The notes beneath the pieces are model-generated. The model ran no database searches. It saw only the letters and a list, made by a program, of their open reading frames with translations, and was not told the origin of the DNA. DNA of 64,000 bases from Stomorhina lunata (taxonomy: Eukaryota; Arthropoda; Insecta; Diptera; Rhiniidae): contig OW121742.1 of NCBI GenBank assembly GCA_933228675.1, forward strand, positions 21,699,994 through 21,763,993, given 5' to 3'. The translations under genes were made by a program, and so were the position numbers. Positions 1 through 12,850 of this stretch are shown in pieces (the first letter of the stretch is position 1; every line of letters begins with the position of its first letter).

Positions 1-766
1 GACAAAGCAAAATAGCCTCGGGATACCCTAACGTGCATGTTTGTTGCAATATTTATAACATAGTGTTAGATTTTCCTATAGAATTCGGTGTAGACATACA
101 TACTTATGTAGAAACATTTGTGTTTATGTAAATAACTGTTGGTATATGTTCAAATGTTTGCACTTGTATTTATAAGCGTGTGAGAAAGTGTTTACTCACA
201 CATATGTATGTATGTGTATATAGATACATATGTATGTATGTATGTATGTATGTTAGGAGCAACATAACAAGTCCGTAAAATTTGTAAAATATGAATATTG
301 CATCAAAGAATTAGGTTACTTTAAGTCCAATGTCTTTAATTACCTGCCAACAGAAAACTTTTACTAACAAGATTAATTATTACTTTCTAACAAGTCTAAT
401 TTTTTCAAAAAAAAAATAAATTTTGTGAAAACTTGACATATGAACTACACGTAATATATATGCATATATGACTTAATTTACACCAAAACGTTAAATATAG
501 TAATCTCGTAGAAAACATATATATATGTACTTTACACCATGTAAAATAAAATTTATTACAGTTTAATTATATACATAAAAAAAACAATGTCAAAAATGTG
601 TAAACAAAGAAATTTAAGAGAATTTCAGTATGAAATTTGATTGTACAAATAAAATCTTATAAGTTTGTTATTATTTACATTGTTTACACAATGTAAATAA
701 TGTGTAAATAATGTCAATAATGAATACAACTTAGCCAATGTCACAGTATGAGAAAATCTAAGTATT
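1..766. other. Unique AT-rich intergenic or intronic DNA
   Basis: No open reading frame or RNA gene is visible. The stretch contains a short TATG-type simple repeat near 204-252 and many TA-rich runs. It leads directly into the 12-bp satellite. Confidence 0.6.
204..252. repeat. TATG/ACAT tetranucleotide microsatellite
   Basis: Runs of TATG interrupted by TGTATATAGATACATA. This is a simple sequence repeat of a kind common in fly non-coding DNA. Confidence 0.8.
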
Positions 767-3700
767 TGTCCTGGTCTATGTGCGTTAGTCTATATCATAG
801 TCTTTGTCTATGTCTTAGTCTATGTCTTAGTCTTAGTCTATGTCTTAGTCTTAGTCTATGTCTTAGTATTTGTCTAAGTCTATGTTTTAGACTATGTCTT
901 AGCCTATGTCTTAGTCTATGTCTTAGTCTATGTCTTAGTCTATGTCTTAGTCTATGTCTTAGTCTATGTCTTAGTCTATGTCTTAGTCTATGTCTTAGTC
1001 TATGTCTTAGTCTATGTCTTAGTCTATGTCTTAGTCTATGTCTTAGTCTATGTCTTAGTCTATGTCTTAGTCTATGTCTTAGTCTATGTCTTAGTCTATG
1101 TCTTAGTCTATGTCTTAGTCTATGTCTTAGTCTATGTCTTAGTCTATGTCTTAGTCTATGTCTTAGTCTATGTCTTAGTCTATGTCTTAGTCTATGTCTT
1201 AGTCTATGTCTTAGTCTATATCTTAGTCTATGTCTTAGTCTATGTCTTAGTCTATGTCTTAGTCTATGTCTTAGTCTATGTCTTAGTCTATGTCTTAGTC
1301 TATGTCTTAGTCTATGTCTTAGTCTATGTCTTAGTCTATGTCTTAGTCTATGTCTCAGTCTATGTCTTAGTCTATGTCTTAGTCTATGTCTTAGTCTATG
1401 TCTTAGTCTATGTCTTAGTCTATGACTTAGTCTATGTCTTAGTCTATGTCTTAGTCTATGTCTTAGTCTATGTCTTAGTCTATGTCATAGTCTATGTCTT
1501 AGTCTATGTCTTAGTCTATGTCTTAGTCTATGTCTTAGTCTATGTCTTAGTCTATGTCTTAGTCTATGTCTTAGTCTATGTCTTAGTCTATGTCTTAGTC
1601 TATGTCTTAGTCTATGTCTTAGTCTATGTCTTAGTCTATGTCTTAGTCTATGTCTTAGTCTATGTCTTAGTCTATGTCTTAGTCTATGTCTTAGTCTATG
1701 TCTTAGTCTATGTCTTAGTCTATGTCTTAGTCTATGTCTTAGTCTATGTCTTAGTCTATGTCTTAGTCTATGTCTTAGTCTATGTCTTAGTCTATGTCTT
1801 AGTCTATGTCTTAGTCTATGTCTTAGTCTATGTCTTAGTCTATGTCTTAGTCTATGTCTTAGTCTATGTCTTAGTCTATGTCTTAGTCTATGTCTTAGTC
1901 TATGTCTTAGTCTATGTCTTAGTCTATGTCTTAGTCTATGTCTTAGTCTATGTCTTAGTCTATGTCTTAGTCTATGTCTTAGTCTATGTCTTAGTCTATG
2001 TCTTAGTCTATGTCTTAGTCTATGTCTTAGTCTATGTCTTAGTCTATGTCTTAGTCTATGTCTTAGTCTATGTCTTAGTCTATGTCTTAGTCTATGTCTT
2101 AGTCTATGTCTTAGTCTATGTCTTAGTCTATGTCTTAGTCTATGTCTTAGTCTATGTCTTAGTCTATGTCTTAGTCTATGTCTTAGTCTATGTCTTAGTC
2201 TATGTCTTAGTCTATGTCTTAGTCTATGTCTTAGTCTATGTCTTAGTCTATGTCTTAGTCTATGTCTTAGTCTATGTCTTAGTCTATGTCTTAGTCTATG
2301 TCTTAGTCTATGTCTTAGTATATATCTTAGTCTATGTCTTAGTCTATGTCTTAGTCTATGTCTTAGTCTATGTCTTAGTCTATGTCTTAGTCTATGTCTT
2401 AGTCTATGTCTTAGTCTATGTCTTAGTCTATGTCTTAGTCTATGTCTATGTCTATGTCTATGTCTTAGTCTATGTCTTAGTCTATGTCTTAGTCTATGTC
2501 TTAGTCTATGTCTTAGTCTATGTCTTAGTCTATGTCTTAGTCTATGTCTTAGTCTATGTCTTAGTCTATGTCTTAGTCTATGTCTTAGTCTATGTCTTAG
2601 TCTATGTCTTAGTCTATGTCTTAGTCTATGTCTTAGTCTATGTCTTAGTCTATGTCTTAGTCTATGTCTTAGTCTATGTCTTAGTCTATGTCTTAGTCTA
2701 TGTCTTAGTCTATGTCTTAGTCTATGTCTTAGTCTATGTCTTAGTCTATGTCTTAGTCTATGTCTTAGTCTATGTCTTAGTCTATGTCTTAGTCTATGTC
2801 TTAGTCTATGTCTTAGTCTATGTCTTAGTCTATGTCTTAGTCTATGTCTTAGTCTATGTCTTAGTCTATGTCTTAGTCTATGTCTTAGTCTATGTCTTAG
2901 TCTATGTCTTAGTCTATGTCTTAGTCTATGTCTTAGTCTATGTCTTAGTCTATGTCTTAGTCTATGTCTTAGTCTATGTCTTAGTCTATGTCTTAGTCTA
3001 TGTCTTAGTCTATGTCTTAGTCTATGTCTTAGTCTATGTCTTAGTCTATGTCTTAGTCTATGTCTTAGTCTATGTCTTAGTCTATGTCTTAGTCTATGTC
3101 TTAGTCTATGTCTTAGTCTATGTCTTAGTCTATGTCTTAGTCTATGTCTTAGTCTATGTTTTAGTCTATGTCTTAGTCTATGTCTTAGTCTATGTCTTAG
3201 TCTATGTCTTAGTCTATGTCTTAGTCTATGTTTTAGTCTATGTCTTAGTCTATGTCTTAGTCTATGTCTTAGTCTATGTCTTAGTCTATGTCTTAGTCTA
3301 TGTCTTAGTCTATGTCTTAGTCTATGTCTTAGTCTATGTCTTAGTCTATGTCTTAGTCTATGTCTTAGTCTATGTCTTAGTCTATGTCTTAGTCTATGTC
3401 TTAGTCTATGTCTTAGTCTATGTCTTAGTCTATGTCTTAGTCTATGTCTTAGTCTATGTCTTAGTCTATGTCTTAGTCTATGTCTTAGTCTATGTCTTAG
3501 TCTATGTCTTAGTCTATGTCTTAGTCTATGTCTTAGTCTATGTCTTAGTCTATGTCTTAGTCTATGTCTTAGTCTATGTCTTAGTCTATGTCTTAGTCTA
3601 TGTCTTAGTCTATGTCTTAGTCTATGTCTTAGTCTATGTCTTAGTCTATGTCTTAGTCTATGTCTTAGTCTATGTCTTAGTCTATGTCTTAGTCTATGTC

Positions 3701-5790
3701 TTAGTCTATGTCTTAGTCTATGTCTTAGTCTATGTCTTAGTCTATGTCTTAGTCTATGTCTTAGTCTATGTCTTAGTCTATGTCTTAGTCTATGTCTTTG
3801 TCTATGTCTTAGTCTATGTCTTAGTCTATGTCTTAGTCTATGTTTTAGTCTATGTCTTAGTCTATGTCTTAGTCTATGTCTTAGTCTATGTCTTAGTCTA
3901 TGTCTTAGTCTATGTCTTAGTCTATGTCTTAGTCTATGTCTTAGTCTATGTCTTAGTCTATGTCTTAGTCTATGTCTTAGTCTATGTCTTAGTCTATGTC
4001 TTAGTCTATGTCTTAGTCTATGTCTTAGTCTATGTCTTAGTCTATGTCTTAGTCTATGTCTTAGTCTATGTCTTAGTCTATGTCTTAGTCTATGTCTTAG
4101 TATATATCTTAGTCTATGTCTTAGTCTATGTCTTAGTCTATGTCTTAGTCTATGTCTTAGTCTATGTCTTAGTCTATGTCTTAGTCTATGTCTTAGTCTA
4201 TGTCTTAGTCTATGTCTTAGTCTATGTCTTAGTCTATGTCTTAGTCTATGTCTATGTCTATGTCTTAGTCTATGTCTTAGTCTATGTCTTAGTCTATGTC
4301 TTAGTCTATGTCTTAGTCTATGTCTTAGTCTATGTCTTAGTCTATGTCTTAGTCTATGTCTTAGTCTATGTCTTAGTCTATGTCTTAGTCTATGTCTTAG
4401 TCTATGTCTTAGTCTATGTCTTAGTCTATGTCTTAGTCTATGTCTTAGTCTATGTCTTAGTCTATGTCTTAGTCTATGTCTTAGTCTATGTCTTAGTCTA
4501 TGTCTTAGTCTATGTCTTAGTCTATGTCTTAGTCTATGTCTTAGTCTATGTCTTAGTCTATGTCTTAGTCTATGTCTTAGTCTATGTCTTAGTCTATGTC
4601 TTAGTCTATGTCTTAGTCTATGTCTTAGTCTATGTCTTAGTCTATGTCTTAGTCTATGTTTTAGTCTATGTCTTAGTCTATGTCTTAGTCTATGTCTTAG
4701 TCTATGTCTTAGTCTATGTCTTAGTCTATGTTTTAGTCTATGTCTTAGTCTATGTCTTAGTCTATGTCTTAGTCTATGTCTTAGTCAGTGTCTTAGTCTA
4801 TGTCTTAGTCTATGTCTTAGTCTATGTCTTAGTCTATGTCTTAGTCTATGTCTTAGTCTATGTCTTAGTCTATGTCTTAGTCTATGTCTTAGTCTATGTC
4901 TTAGTCTATGTCTTAGTCTATGTCTTAGTCTATGTCTTAGTCTATGTCTTAGTCTATGTCTTAGTCTATGTCTTAGTCTATGTCTTAGTCTATGTCTTAG
5001 TCTATGTCTTAGTCTATGTCTTAGTCTATGTCTTAGTCTATGTCTTAGTCTATGTCTTAGTCTATGTCTTAGTCTATGTCTTAGTCTATGTCTTAGTCTA
5101 TGTCTTAGTCTATGTCTTAGTCTATGTCTTAGTCTATGTCTTAGTCTATGTCTTAGTCTATGTCTTAGTCTATGTCTTAGTCTATGTCTTAGTCTATGTC
5201 TTAGTCTATGTCTTAGTCTATGTCTTAGTCTATGTCTTAGTCTATGTCTTAGTCTATGTCTTAGTCTATGTCTATGTCTTAGTCTATGTCTATGTCTATG
5301 TCTTAGTCTATGTCTAGTCTATGTCTTAGTCTATGTCTTAGTATATGTCTTAGTCTATGTCTTAGTCTATGTCTTAGTCTATGTCTTAGTCTATGTCTTA
5401 GTCTATGTCTTAGTGTATGTCTTAGTGTATGTCTTAGTCTATGTCTTAGTCTATGTCTTAGTTTATGTCTTAGTCTATGTCTTAGTCTATGTCTTAGTCT
5501 ATGCCTTAGTCTATGTCTTAGTCTATATCTTAGTCTATGTCTTAGTCTATGTCTTAGTCTATGTCTTAGTCTATGTCTTAGTCTATGTCTTAGTCTATGT
5601 CTTAGTCTATGTCTTAGTCTATGTCTTAGTCTATGTCTTAGTCTATGTCTTAGTCTATGTCTTGGTCTATGTCTTAGTCTATGTCTCAGTCTATGTCTTA
5701 GTCTTAGTTTATGTATTAGTCTTAGTTTATGTCTTAGTCATAGTTTATGTCATAGTCTATGTCTTAGTGTATGTCTTAGTCTATGTTTAG
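767..5790. repeat. 12-bp tandem satellite, unit TATGTCTTAGTC
   Basis: About 5.0 kb, or roughly 415 copies, of a 12-bp unit. Both edges are degenerate (767-900 and 5690-5790) and the interior is almost perfectly uniform. Sparse variants mark internal duplication. Two TGTTTTAG variants at about 3158 and 3231 recur exactly 1500 bp later (125 units), at about 4658 and 4731. A TATATATC variant appears at about 2319 and 4100. Shortened CTATG steps occur near 2445, 4250 and 5270. Because 12 is divisible by 3, the array reads through as a spurious LSLC-type protein. No gene function is supported. Confidence 0.95.
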
Positions 5791-6775
5791 TTTTAAAATA
5801 TTTTTCTGGCAAAAATTTTGTTTAGAAATTTTTTTGAAAAAAAATGTTCGTTATAAATTTTATATGTAAGTATATGTGTTTAAAAATTAGCTTTATATAT
5901 TATAATCCCTCTTGAGTTGTACTTAAATATCCTTTAAAATATTTTATTTAAAAACAAAATGTTTTTATAACCTTAAGGATAATCCAAGGATAATGAATAC
6001 AAAAAAAGCCATTAAAAAGCTTATTTGTTTCAAACTTTAAATATCATATATTTTTATTTGGATTTACAGATGAAAGTGTAAACTTGTAACAAAAGTCTCC
6101 ATCGTATTTATTACATACAATCGAGTATTGATTTCCTTACATTCCAATATCAAGGAGCAGGGACATACATATGTAATGTAATAATATACTTGGAGTAAAC
6201 TCTTTTTCAGAATTTCTTTACATATGTAAAGTTTTCAAAAAAATAATATGATATTTTTTTTTGTTCAGACATCAGTTTTTATTGCATTTCTGTTCTTGTT
6301 TTTTTGTTTTTGTAATTTCTTTCTTTTTAATATCATATTGATAGTTTTTAAATTTGATTCCGTTTTCTTATCATCATGTAACAATTTTCAAATATTTTTC
6401 GTAAGTCAATATTATACTCGTATTCAATTCAAAATTACATAAATACAAATTTCTACACATGGTCACAATTACTCTTCTCACTCACTCACACACTAACCCA
6501 TTGACTTTCTTTAAGTGACGACCAATTTTATGAAACATTTTTCATTCCTTTTCGAATTTTTGCAACATAAACGCAGCTCCACACAACCATACAATATTTT
6601 TAAGCCAAATATATGGAATGGAACTATTTTTTGTGTTCAAGCCAAAAATATTTATTTTCTATGTTATATGTAATATTTTCGAGAAAATGTGTAAAAGTTT
6701 ACAAAAAAATATGTGTTTGAGAGCATGCAAGTATTTTTGACCAACCAGTTAACCAAAGTTTGAAAAACGAAATTT
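5791..6775. other. Unique AT-rich spacer between two satellites
   Basis: This carries no convincing gene. A 64-codon frame at 6248-6442 is only Phe/Ile/Leu-rich translation of T-rich DNA. It separates the 12-bp satellite from the first palindromic-core array. Confidence 0.6.
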
Positions 6776-9700
6776 TTTTTTCGGTAAACAAAAATTTCAG
6801 AAAGAAAGTTTTCTAAAATTTTGTATTGAAAACTTTTTCCATAGAAAAACTTTTTCTAAAGAAAAACATTTTCTGTAGAAAAAAATTTTAAATAAAATTT
6901 TTTATAAGATAAAATGTTATGATGAAAATTTTTGCTATAGAAAAATATTAAAGTGAAAATTTTTGTATATAAAATTATATAAAAAAAATTTTTCTATAGA
7001 AAAAAATTTATAATGAAATTTTTCTATAGACAAAATTTTATAATGAAAATTTGTCTATAGAAAAATTTGTAAATGAAAATTTTTCTGTAGAAAAAAATTC
7101 TTAATGAAAATTTTTTTATAAAAAAAAAATTTTAAGAAAATATTTTTATAGAAATTTTTTTTAAGAAAATATTTCTATCAAAAAAAAATTTTCAATGAAA
7201 ATTTTACTATAGAAAAAAATTTATATTGAAAATTATTCTATAGAAGCAATTTTATAATAACAATATTTCTATAGAAACATTTTATAATGAAAATTTTTCT
7301 ACTGAAACATTTGTTTATAGAAAACATTTTATAATGAAAATTTGTTTATACAAAAAAAAATTTATAAGAAAAATTGAAATCTTATATTGAAAATTTTCCT
7401 ATAGAAAAAATTCGATATTGAATATTATAAAATACAAATTTTTCAAAAGAAAAAAACTTGTAGTGAAAGTTTTTCTATAGAAAAAATTTCATATTGAAAG
7501 TTTTTCTATAGAAAAAAATAAATTTTAGTGAAAAGTTTTCCATAGAAAACATTTTATAATGAAATTTTCTATATAAACAAATTTTAAAATTAAAATTTTT
7601 CTACAGAAAACATTTTATAGTTAAAAATTCGATAGAAAAAATTTTATAATTTTATAGTAAAAGTTTTTCTATAGAAAAATTTTATAGTGAAAGTTTTTCT
7701 ATAGAAAAATTTTATAGTGAAAGTTTTTCTATAGAAAAAAATTTTTAGTGAAAGTTTTTCTATAGAAAAAGTTTTATAGTGAAAGTTTATTTATAGAAAA
7801 AAATTTTATAGTGAAAGTTTTTCTATAGAAAAAATTTTATAATGAAAATTTTTTTATAGAAAAAATTTTATAATGAAAATTTGTCTACAGAAAAATTTTT
7901 CTGTAGAAAAAATTTCTTAACGAAAATTTTTCTATAAAAAAAAAATTTTAAGAAAATATTTCTATAGAAAATTTCTATGGAAATTTTTCTATAGAAAAAA
8001 TTTTTAATGAAAATTTTTCTATAAAAAAAATTTTTTTAAGAAAATATTTCTATAGAAAATAGCTATGAAAATTTTTCTATAGAAAAAATTTTTAACGAAT
8101 ATTTTTCAATAGCAAAAATTTTTTAATAAAATTTTTTCTATAGAAAAAAGTTTTTAATGGAATTTTTCTATAGAATTTTTTTATAGCAAAAATTTCTCAA
8201 TCATAATTTTTCTATAGCAAAAATTTCTCAATCAAAATTTTTCTATAGCAAAAATTTTTCAATGAAAATTTTTCTATAGAAAAAATTTTTTAACGGAAAT
8301 TTTTCTACAGAAAAAATTTTGTAATGAAAATTTTTCTATAGAAAAAATTTTTTAATGAAAATTTTTCTATAGAAAAATTTTTATAATGAAAATTTTTCTA
8401 TAGAAAAATTTTTATAATGAAAATTTTTCTTTAGAAAAATTTTTATAATGAAAGTTTTTCTATAGAAAAATGAAAAAAAAAATGAAAAATTTAATGAAAA
8501 TTTTTTATAGAAAAAATTTATAATGACAATTTTTCTATGAAAAAAATTTTTATAATGAAAATTTTTCTATAGAAAATTTTTTATTACATACAAAAATTTT
8601 TATATTAAAATTTTTCTATAGAAAAATTTTTATAAAGAAAATTTTTCTATAGAAAAATTTTTATAATAAAAATTTTTTTATAGAAAAATTCTTATAATGA
8701 AAATTTTTCTATAGAAAAATTTTTATAACAAAAATTTTTCTATAGAAAAATTTTTATAATGAAATTTTTCTATAGAAAAATTTTTATAAAGAAAATTTTT
8801 CTATAGAAAAATTTTTATAATAAAATTTGTTTACAGAAAAATTTTTATAATGAAAATTTTTCTATAGAAAAATTTTTATAATGAAAATTTTTCTATAGAA
8901 AAATTTTTATAAAGAAAATTTTTCTATAGAAAAATTTTTATAATGAAAATATTTCTATAGCAAAATTTTTATAATGAAAATTTTTCTATAGAAAAATTTT
9001 TATAATGAAAATTTTTCTATAGAAAAATTTTTGTAATGAAAATTTTTCTATAGAAACATTTTTATAATGAAAATTTTTCTATAGAAAAATTTTTATAATG
9101 AAAATTTTTCTATAGAAAAATTTTTATAATGAAAATTTTTCTATAGAAAAATTTTTATAATGAAAATTTTTCTATAGAAAAATTTTTATAATGAAAATTT
9201 TTCTATAGAAAAATTTTTATAATGAAAATTTTTCTATAGAAAAATTTTTATAATGAAAATTTTTCTATAGAAAAATTTTTATAATGAAAATTTTTCTATA
9301 GAAAAATTTTTATAATGAAAATTTTTCTATAGAAAAATTTTTATAATGAAAATTTTTCTATAGAAAAATTTTTATAATGAAAATTTTTCTATAGAAAAAT
9401 TTTCATTATAAAAATTTTTATAATGAAAATTTTTCTATAGAAAAATTTTTATAATGAAAATTTTTCTATAGAAAAATTTTTATAATGAAAATTTTTCTAT
9501 AGAAAAATTTTTATAATGAAAATTTTTCTATAGAAAAATTTTTATAATGAAAATTTTTCTATAGAAAAATTTTTATAATGAAAATTTTTCTATAGAAAAA
9601 TTTTTATAATGAAAATTTTTCTATAGAAAAATTTTTATAATGAAAATTTTTCTATAGAAAAATTTTTATAATGAAAATTTTTCTATAGAAAAAATTTTAT

Positions 9701-11395
9701 AATGAAAATTTTTCTATAGAAAAATTTTTATAATGAAAATTTTTCTATAGAAAAATTTTTATAATGAAAATTTTTCTATAGAAAAATTTTTATAATCAAA
9801 ATTTTTCTATAGAAAAATTTTTATAATGAAAGTTTATAATGAAAATTTTTTTATAAAAAAATTTTTAAATTAGAATTTTCCTATAGAAAAATTTTTATAA
9901 TGAAAATTTTGCTATAGAACAAATTTTATAATGAAAATTTTTCTGTAGAAATAAAAATTTTTCTATAGAAAAATTTTCATTATAAAAATTTTTCTATAGA
10001 AAAATTTTCATTATAAAAATTTTTCTATAGAAAAATTTTCATTATAAAAATTTTTATAATGAAAATTTTTCTATAGAAAAATTTTCATTATAAAAATTTT
10101 TCTATAGAAAAATTTTCATTATAAAAATTTTTCTATAGAAAAATTTTCATTATAAAAATTTTTCTATAGAAAAATTTTCATTATAAAAATTTTTCTATAG
10201 AAAAATTTTCATTATAAAAATTTTTCTATAGAAAAATTTTCATTATAAAAATTTTTCTATAGAAAAATTTTCATTATAAAAATTTTTCTATAGAAAAATT
10301 TTCATTATAAAAATTTTTCTATAGAAAAATTTTCATTATAAAAATTTTTCTATAGAAACATTTTTATAATGAAAATTTTTCTATAGAAAAATTTTTATAA
10401 TGAAAATTTTTCTATAGAAAAATTTTTATAATGAAAATTTTTCTATAGAAAAATTTTTATAATGAAAATTTTTCTATAGAAAAATTTTTATAATGAAAAT
10501 TTTTCTATAGAAAAATTTTTATAATGAAAATTTTTCTATAGAAAAATTTTTATAATGAAAATTTTTCTATAGAAAAATTTTTATAATGAAAATTTTTCTA
10601 TAGAAAAATTTTTATAATGAAAATTTTTCTATAGAAAAATTTTTATAATGAAAATTTTTCTATAGAAAAATTTTTATAATGAAAATTTTTCTATAGAAAA
10701 ATTTTCATTATAAAAATTTTTATAATGAAAATTTTTCTATAGAAAAATTTTTATAATGAAAATTTTTCTATAGAAAAATTTTTATAATGAAAATTTTTCT
10801 ATAGAAAAATTTTTATAATGAAAATTTTTCTATAGAAAAATTTTTATAATGAAAATTTTTCTATAGAAAAATTTTTATAATGAAAATTTTTCTATAGAAA
10901 AATTTTTATAATGAAAATTTTTCTATAGAAAAATTTTTATAATGAAAATTTTTCTATAGAAAAATTTTTATAATGAAAATTTTTCTATAGAAAAAATTTT
11001 ATAATGAAAATTTTTCTATAGAAAAATTTTTATAATGAAAATTTTTCTATAGAAAAATTTTTATAATGAAAATTTTTCTATAGAAAAATTTTTATAATCA
11101 AAATTTTTCTATAGAAAAATTTTTATAATGAAAGTTTATAATGAAAATTTTTTTATAAAAAAATTTTTAAATTAGAATTTTCCTATAGAAAAATTTTTAT
11201 AATGAAAATTTTGCTATAGAACAAATTTTATAATGAAAATTTTTCTGTAGAAAAATTTTTCTATGAAATTTTCTAATGAAAATTTTATAGAAAAAATTTT
11301 CTAATGAAAAAATGAAAAAATTCTATAAAAAATTTTTCTTAAATCTATTTCTATAAAAAAATGTTTCTATCAAAATTTTCTTTAAAAAAATTTGT
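6776..11395. repeat. Palindromic-core satellite array A (31-bp unit, spacer TTATAATGAA)
   Basis: Each unit contains the self-complementary core TTTTTCTATAGAAAAA plus an array-specific spacer. The left 2 kb is degenerate, with many variants such as TTATAGTGAA, whereas about 8640-11240 is nearly uniform with a 31-bp period. A segment at 9800-9945 (CAAAA variant followed by a run of variant units) recurs at 11100-11245, an offset of 1302 bp, or 42 units. A block at about 9965-10355 carries the spacer in reverse complement (TTCATTATAA), so it is an internal inversion. Confidence 0.95.
9965..10355. repeat. Inverted block inside satellite array A
   Basis: The core is palindromic, so only the spacer shows orientation. 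Here it reads TTTTCATTATAAAAA, the reverse complement of the flanking TTTTTATAATGAAAA. Smaller single-unit flips occur near 9400 and 10705. Confidence 0.85.
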
Positions 11396-12850
11396 AGCTT
11401 ATTCAAGCTTTCAAAACTCATGGTCAATTGGTTGATTCTGGCCCACTTTAGTAGCAACTTCCATATGTTTGGTTTTGGTACTCGTCCTATTTAAGACCAA
11501 AAGTGAAGTGAGCTTAGGAGCTTAAAAGTTCGATATATGTGAATAAATGTAACGGGCTGCTATTTGCTAAAAGTATAAGAATTTTTCAAGATTTCTGCAT
11601 TCAAAATGAGCATTTATTCTTGGAGAAGAGCAAAAGACATTTCTTAGGTTTACAAATATTAAAAGATATAATTAATACTGATTTTGTAGCGGGGGTTTCA
11701 AAACTAAAAATTATTGTTCATTGAATTGAGCATAAAATGAACCATTTAGTTGATTCAAAAAGATTTTCATGTTGAAATAACATGAAAGAAAATTTATGGT
11801 GTTGCCCCTCTCTAATATTCCTAAATTTATCTTTTATTTCCGCACTGAAAAAAAGTAATGGAAATTCTTGTGTTTTTCCATATCCCATACATGTCTTACG
11901 ACTGTATTTTATTTTCAGATGCTGGAACAGAGGCGAAGGACATACAACATTTGTATGCAATTTTTTTTCCATCCAAATGTTAGAAAAGTTTCGGTTGTTT
12001 TTTCCATTTCAATATTTCGAACATCAATAGAGTAATATATTACAATTCGATTTCTAGGTGAAGTTCTGAGAGTTTTTTATGTTTGTTTTATTTTTTATAG
12101 AAATACATTTAATTAAACCATTAAGGGCTAAAGGACTCTAAGGATGAAGTGAAATAAAATATTTGCTCTAAAAGTAAAATTTAAAATGATCAAATAAAAA
12201 AGTCTTAAAAAGTAAAACAATGTTGTATTGGATAATTATCCAATTTAATATGTAGTTGAAATTAGATTTGCTAAAAAATGGCGTTGCATACTTTTAGGAA
12301 AAGTGCTTTATATTTTTATTATATTTATTATTATATGGTTTTCCAAAAACTTGAAAAAGGATTAAATTCGTGATAAACTTATAAGAAATTTTATAAATTT
12401 AATTAATTTTCACCAAAAACTTTGTTGTTATTAAAATTTTCCTAAACCTCCTAAAAGTATGCAACACGATATTCTAATTAAGTAATTCAGCCCCTGATCC
12501 TGTATATACTAAGACATTTTAAAAAGTTTAAAAATTGTATGGGTTAATGATTTAACATCAAGAGCTGAATACACATCGTTTCTTTGGGAATATATGAATA
12601 TATCACCATAAGAGTTTATGTGTTTTTTTTTTGCCCAAGAATTACATTTGTGGCAAATATATATGTAAAAGAAAATTGTAATAATTTTAAGGTAAAAATA
12701 CGAGAACATTTTCTAAAAAGAAAAACGAAATAGAAAAAAATCCGTTTAAAGTTATTTAAAACATGTTTTTTTTTGTTAACATACTTACAATAAGTTTAAG
12801 ACTCATATGAAAACTATAAACAAAAACAACATAACCCAAAATTTTTTCCA
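11396..12850. other. Unique island between satellite arrays
   Basis: Short open frames (11539-11724, and 11718-11972 and 11782-12030 on opposite strands) resemble no protein I recognise and overlap each other, so I do not call them genes. The segment holds a small inverted-repeat element candidate at 12281-12469. Confidence 0.55.
12281..12469. mobile_element. Small MITE-like element with ~18-bp inverted ends (candidate)
   Basis: The left end (12282-12299) reads GTTGCATACTTTTAGGA after an initial C. The right end (12449-12468) is its reverse complement with one extra base. The ~190-bp interior is AT-rich and non-coding. Size and short inverted ends fit a non-autonomous DNA transposon, possibly Tc1/mariner-related. 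I cannot define a target-site duplication, so the assignment is tentative. Confidence 0.4.

Noticed and set aside
748..1425. 225-codon frame of repeating Leu-Ser-Leu-Cys
   Set aside because: A 12-bp repeat keeps any stop-free frame open; the composition is purely the satellite, and the same holds for frames at 5310-5825 and 5413-5790.
11718..12030. Overlapping opposite-strand frames of 82-84 codons
   Set aside because: Neither resembles a known family, and neither has splice or promoter context; mutual overlap argues for chance.
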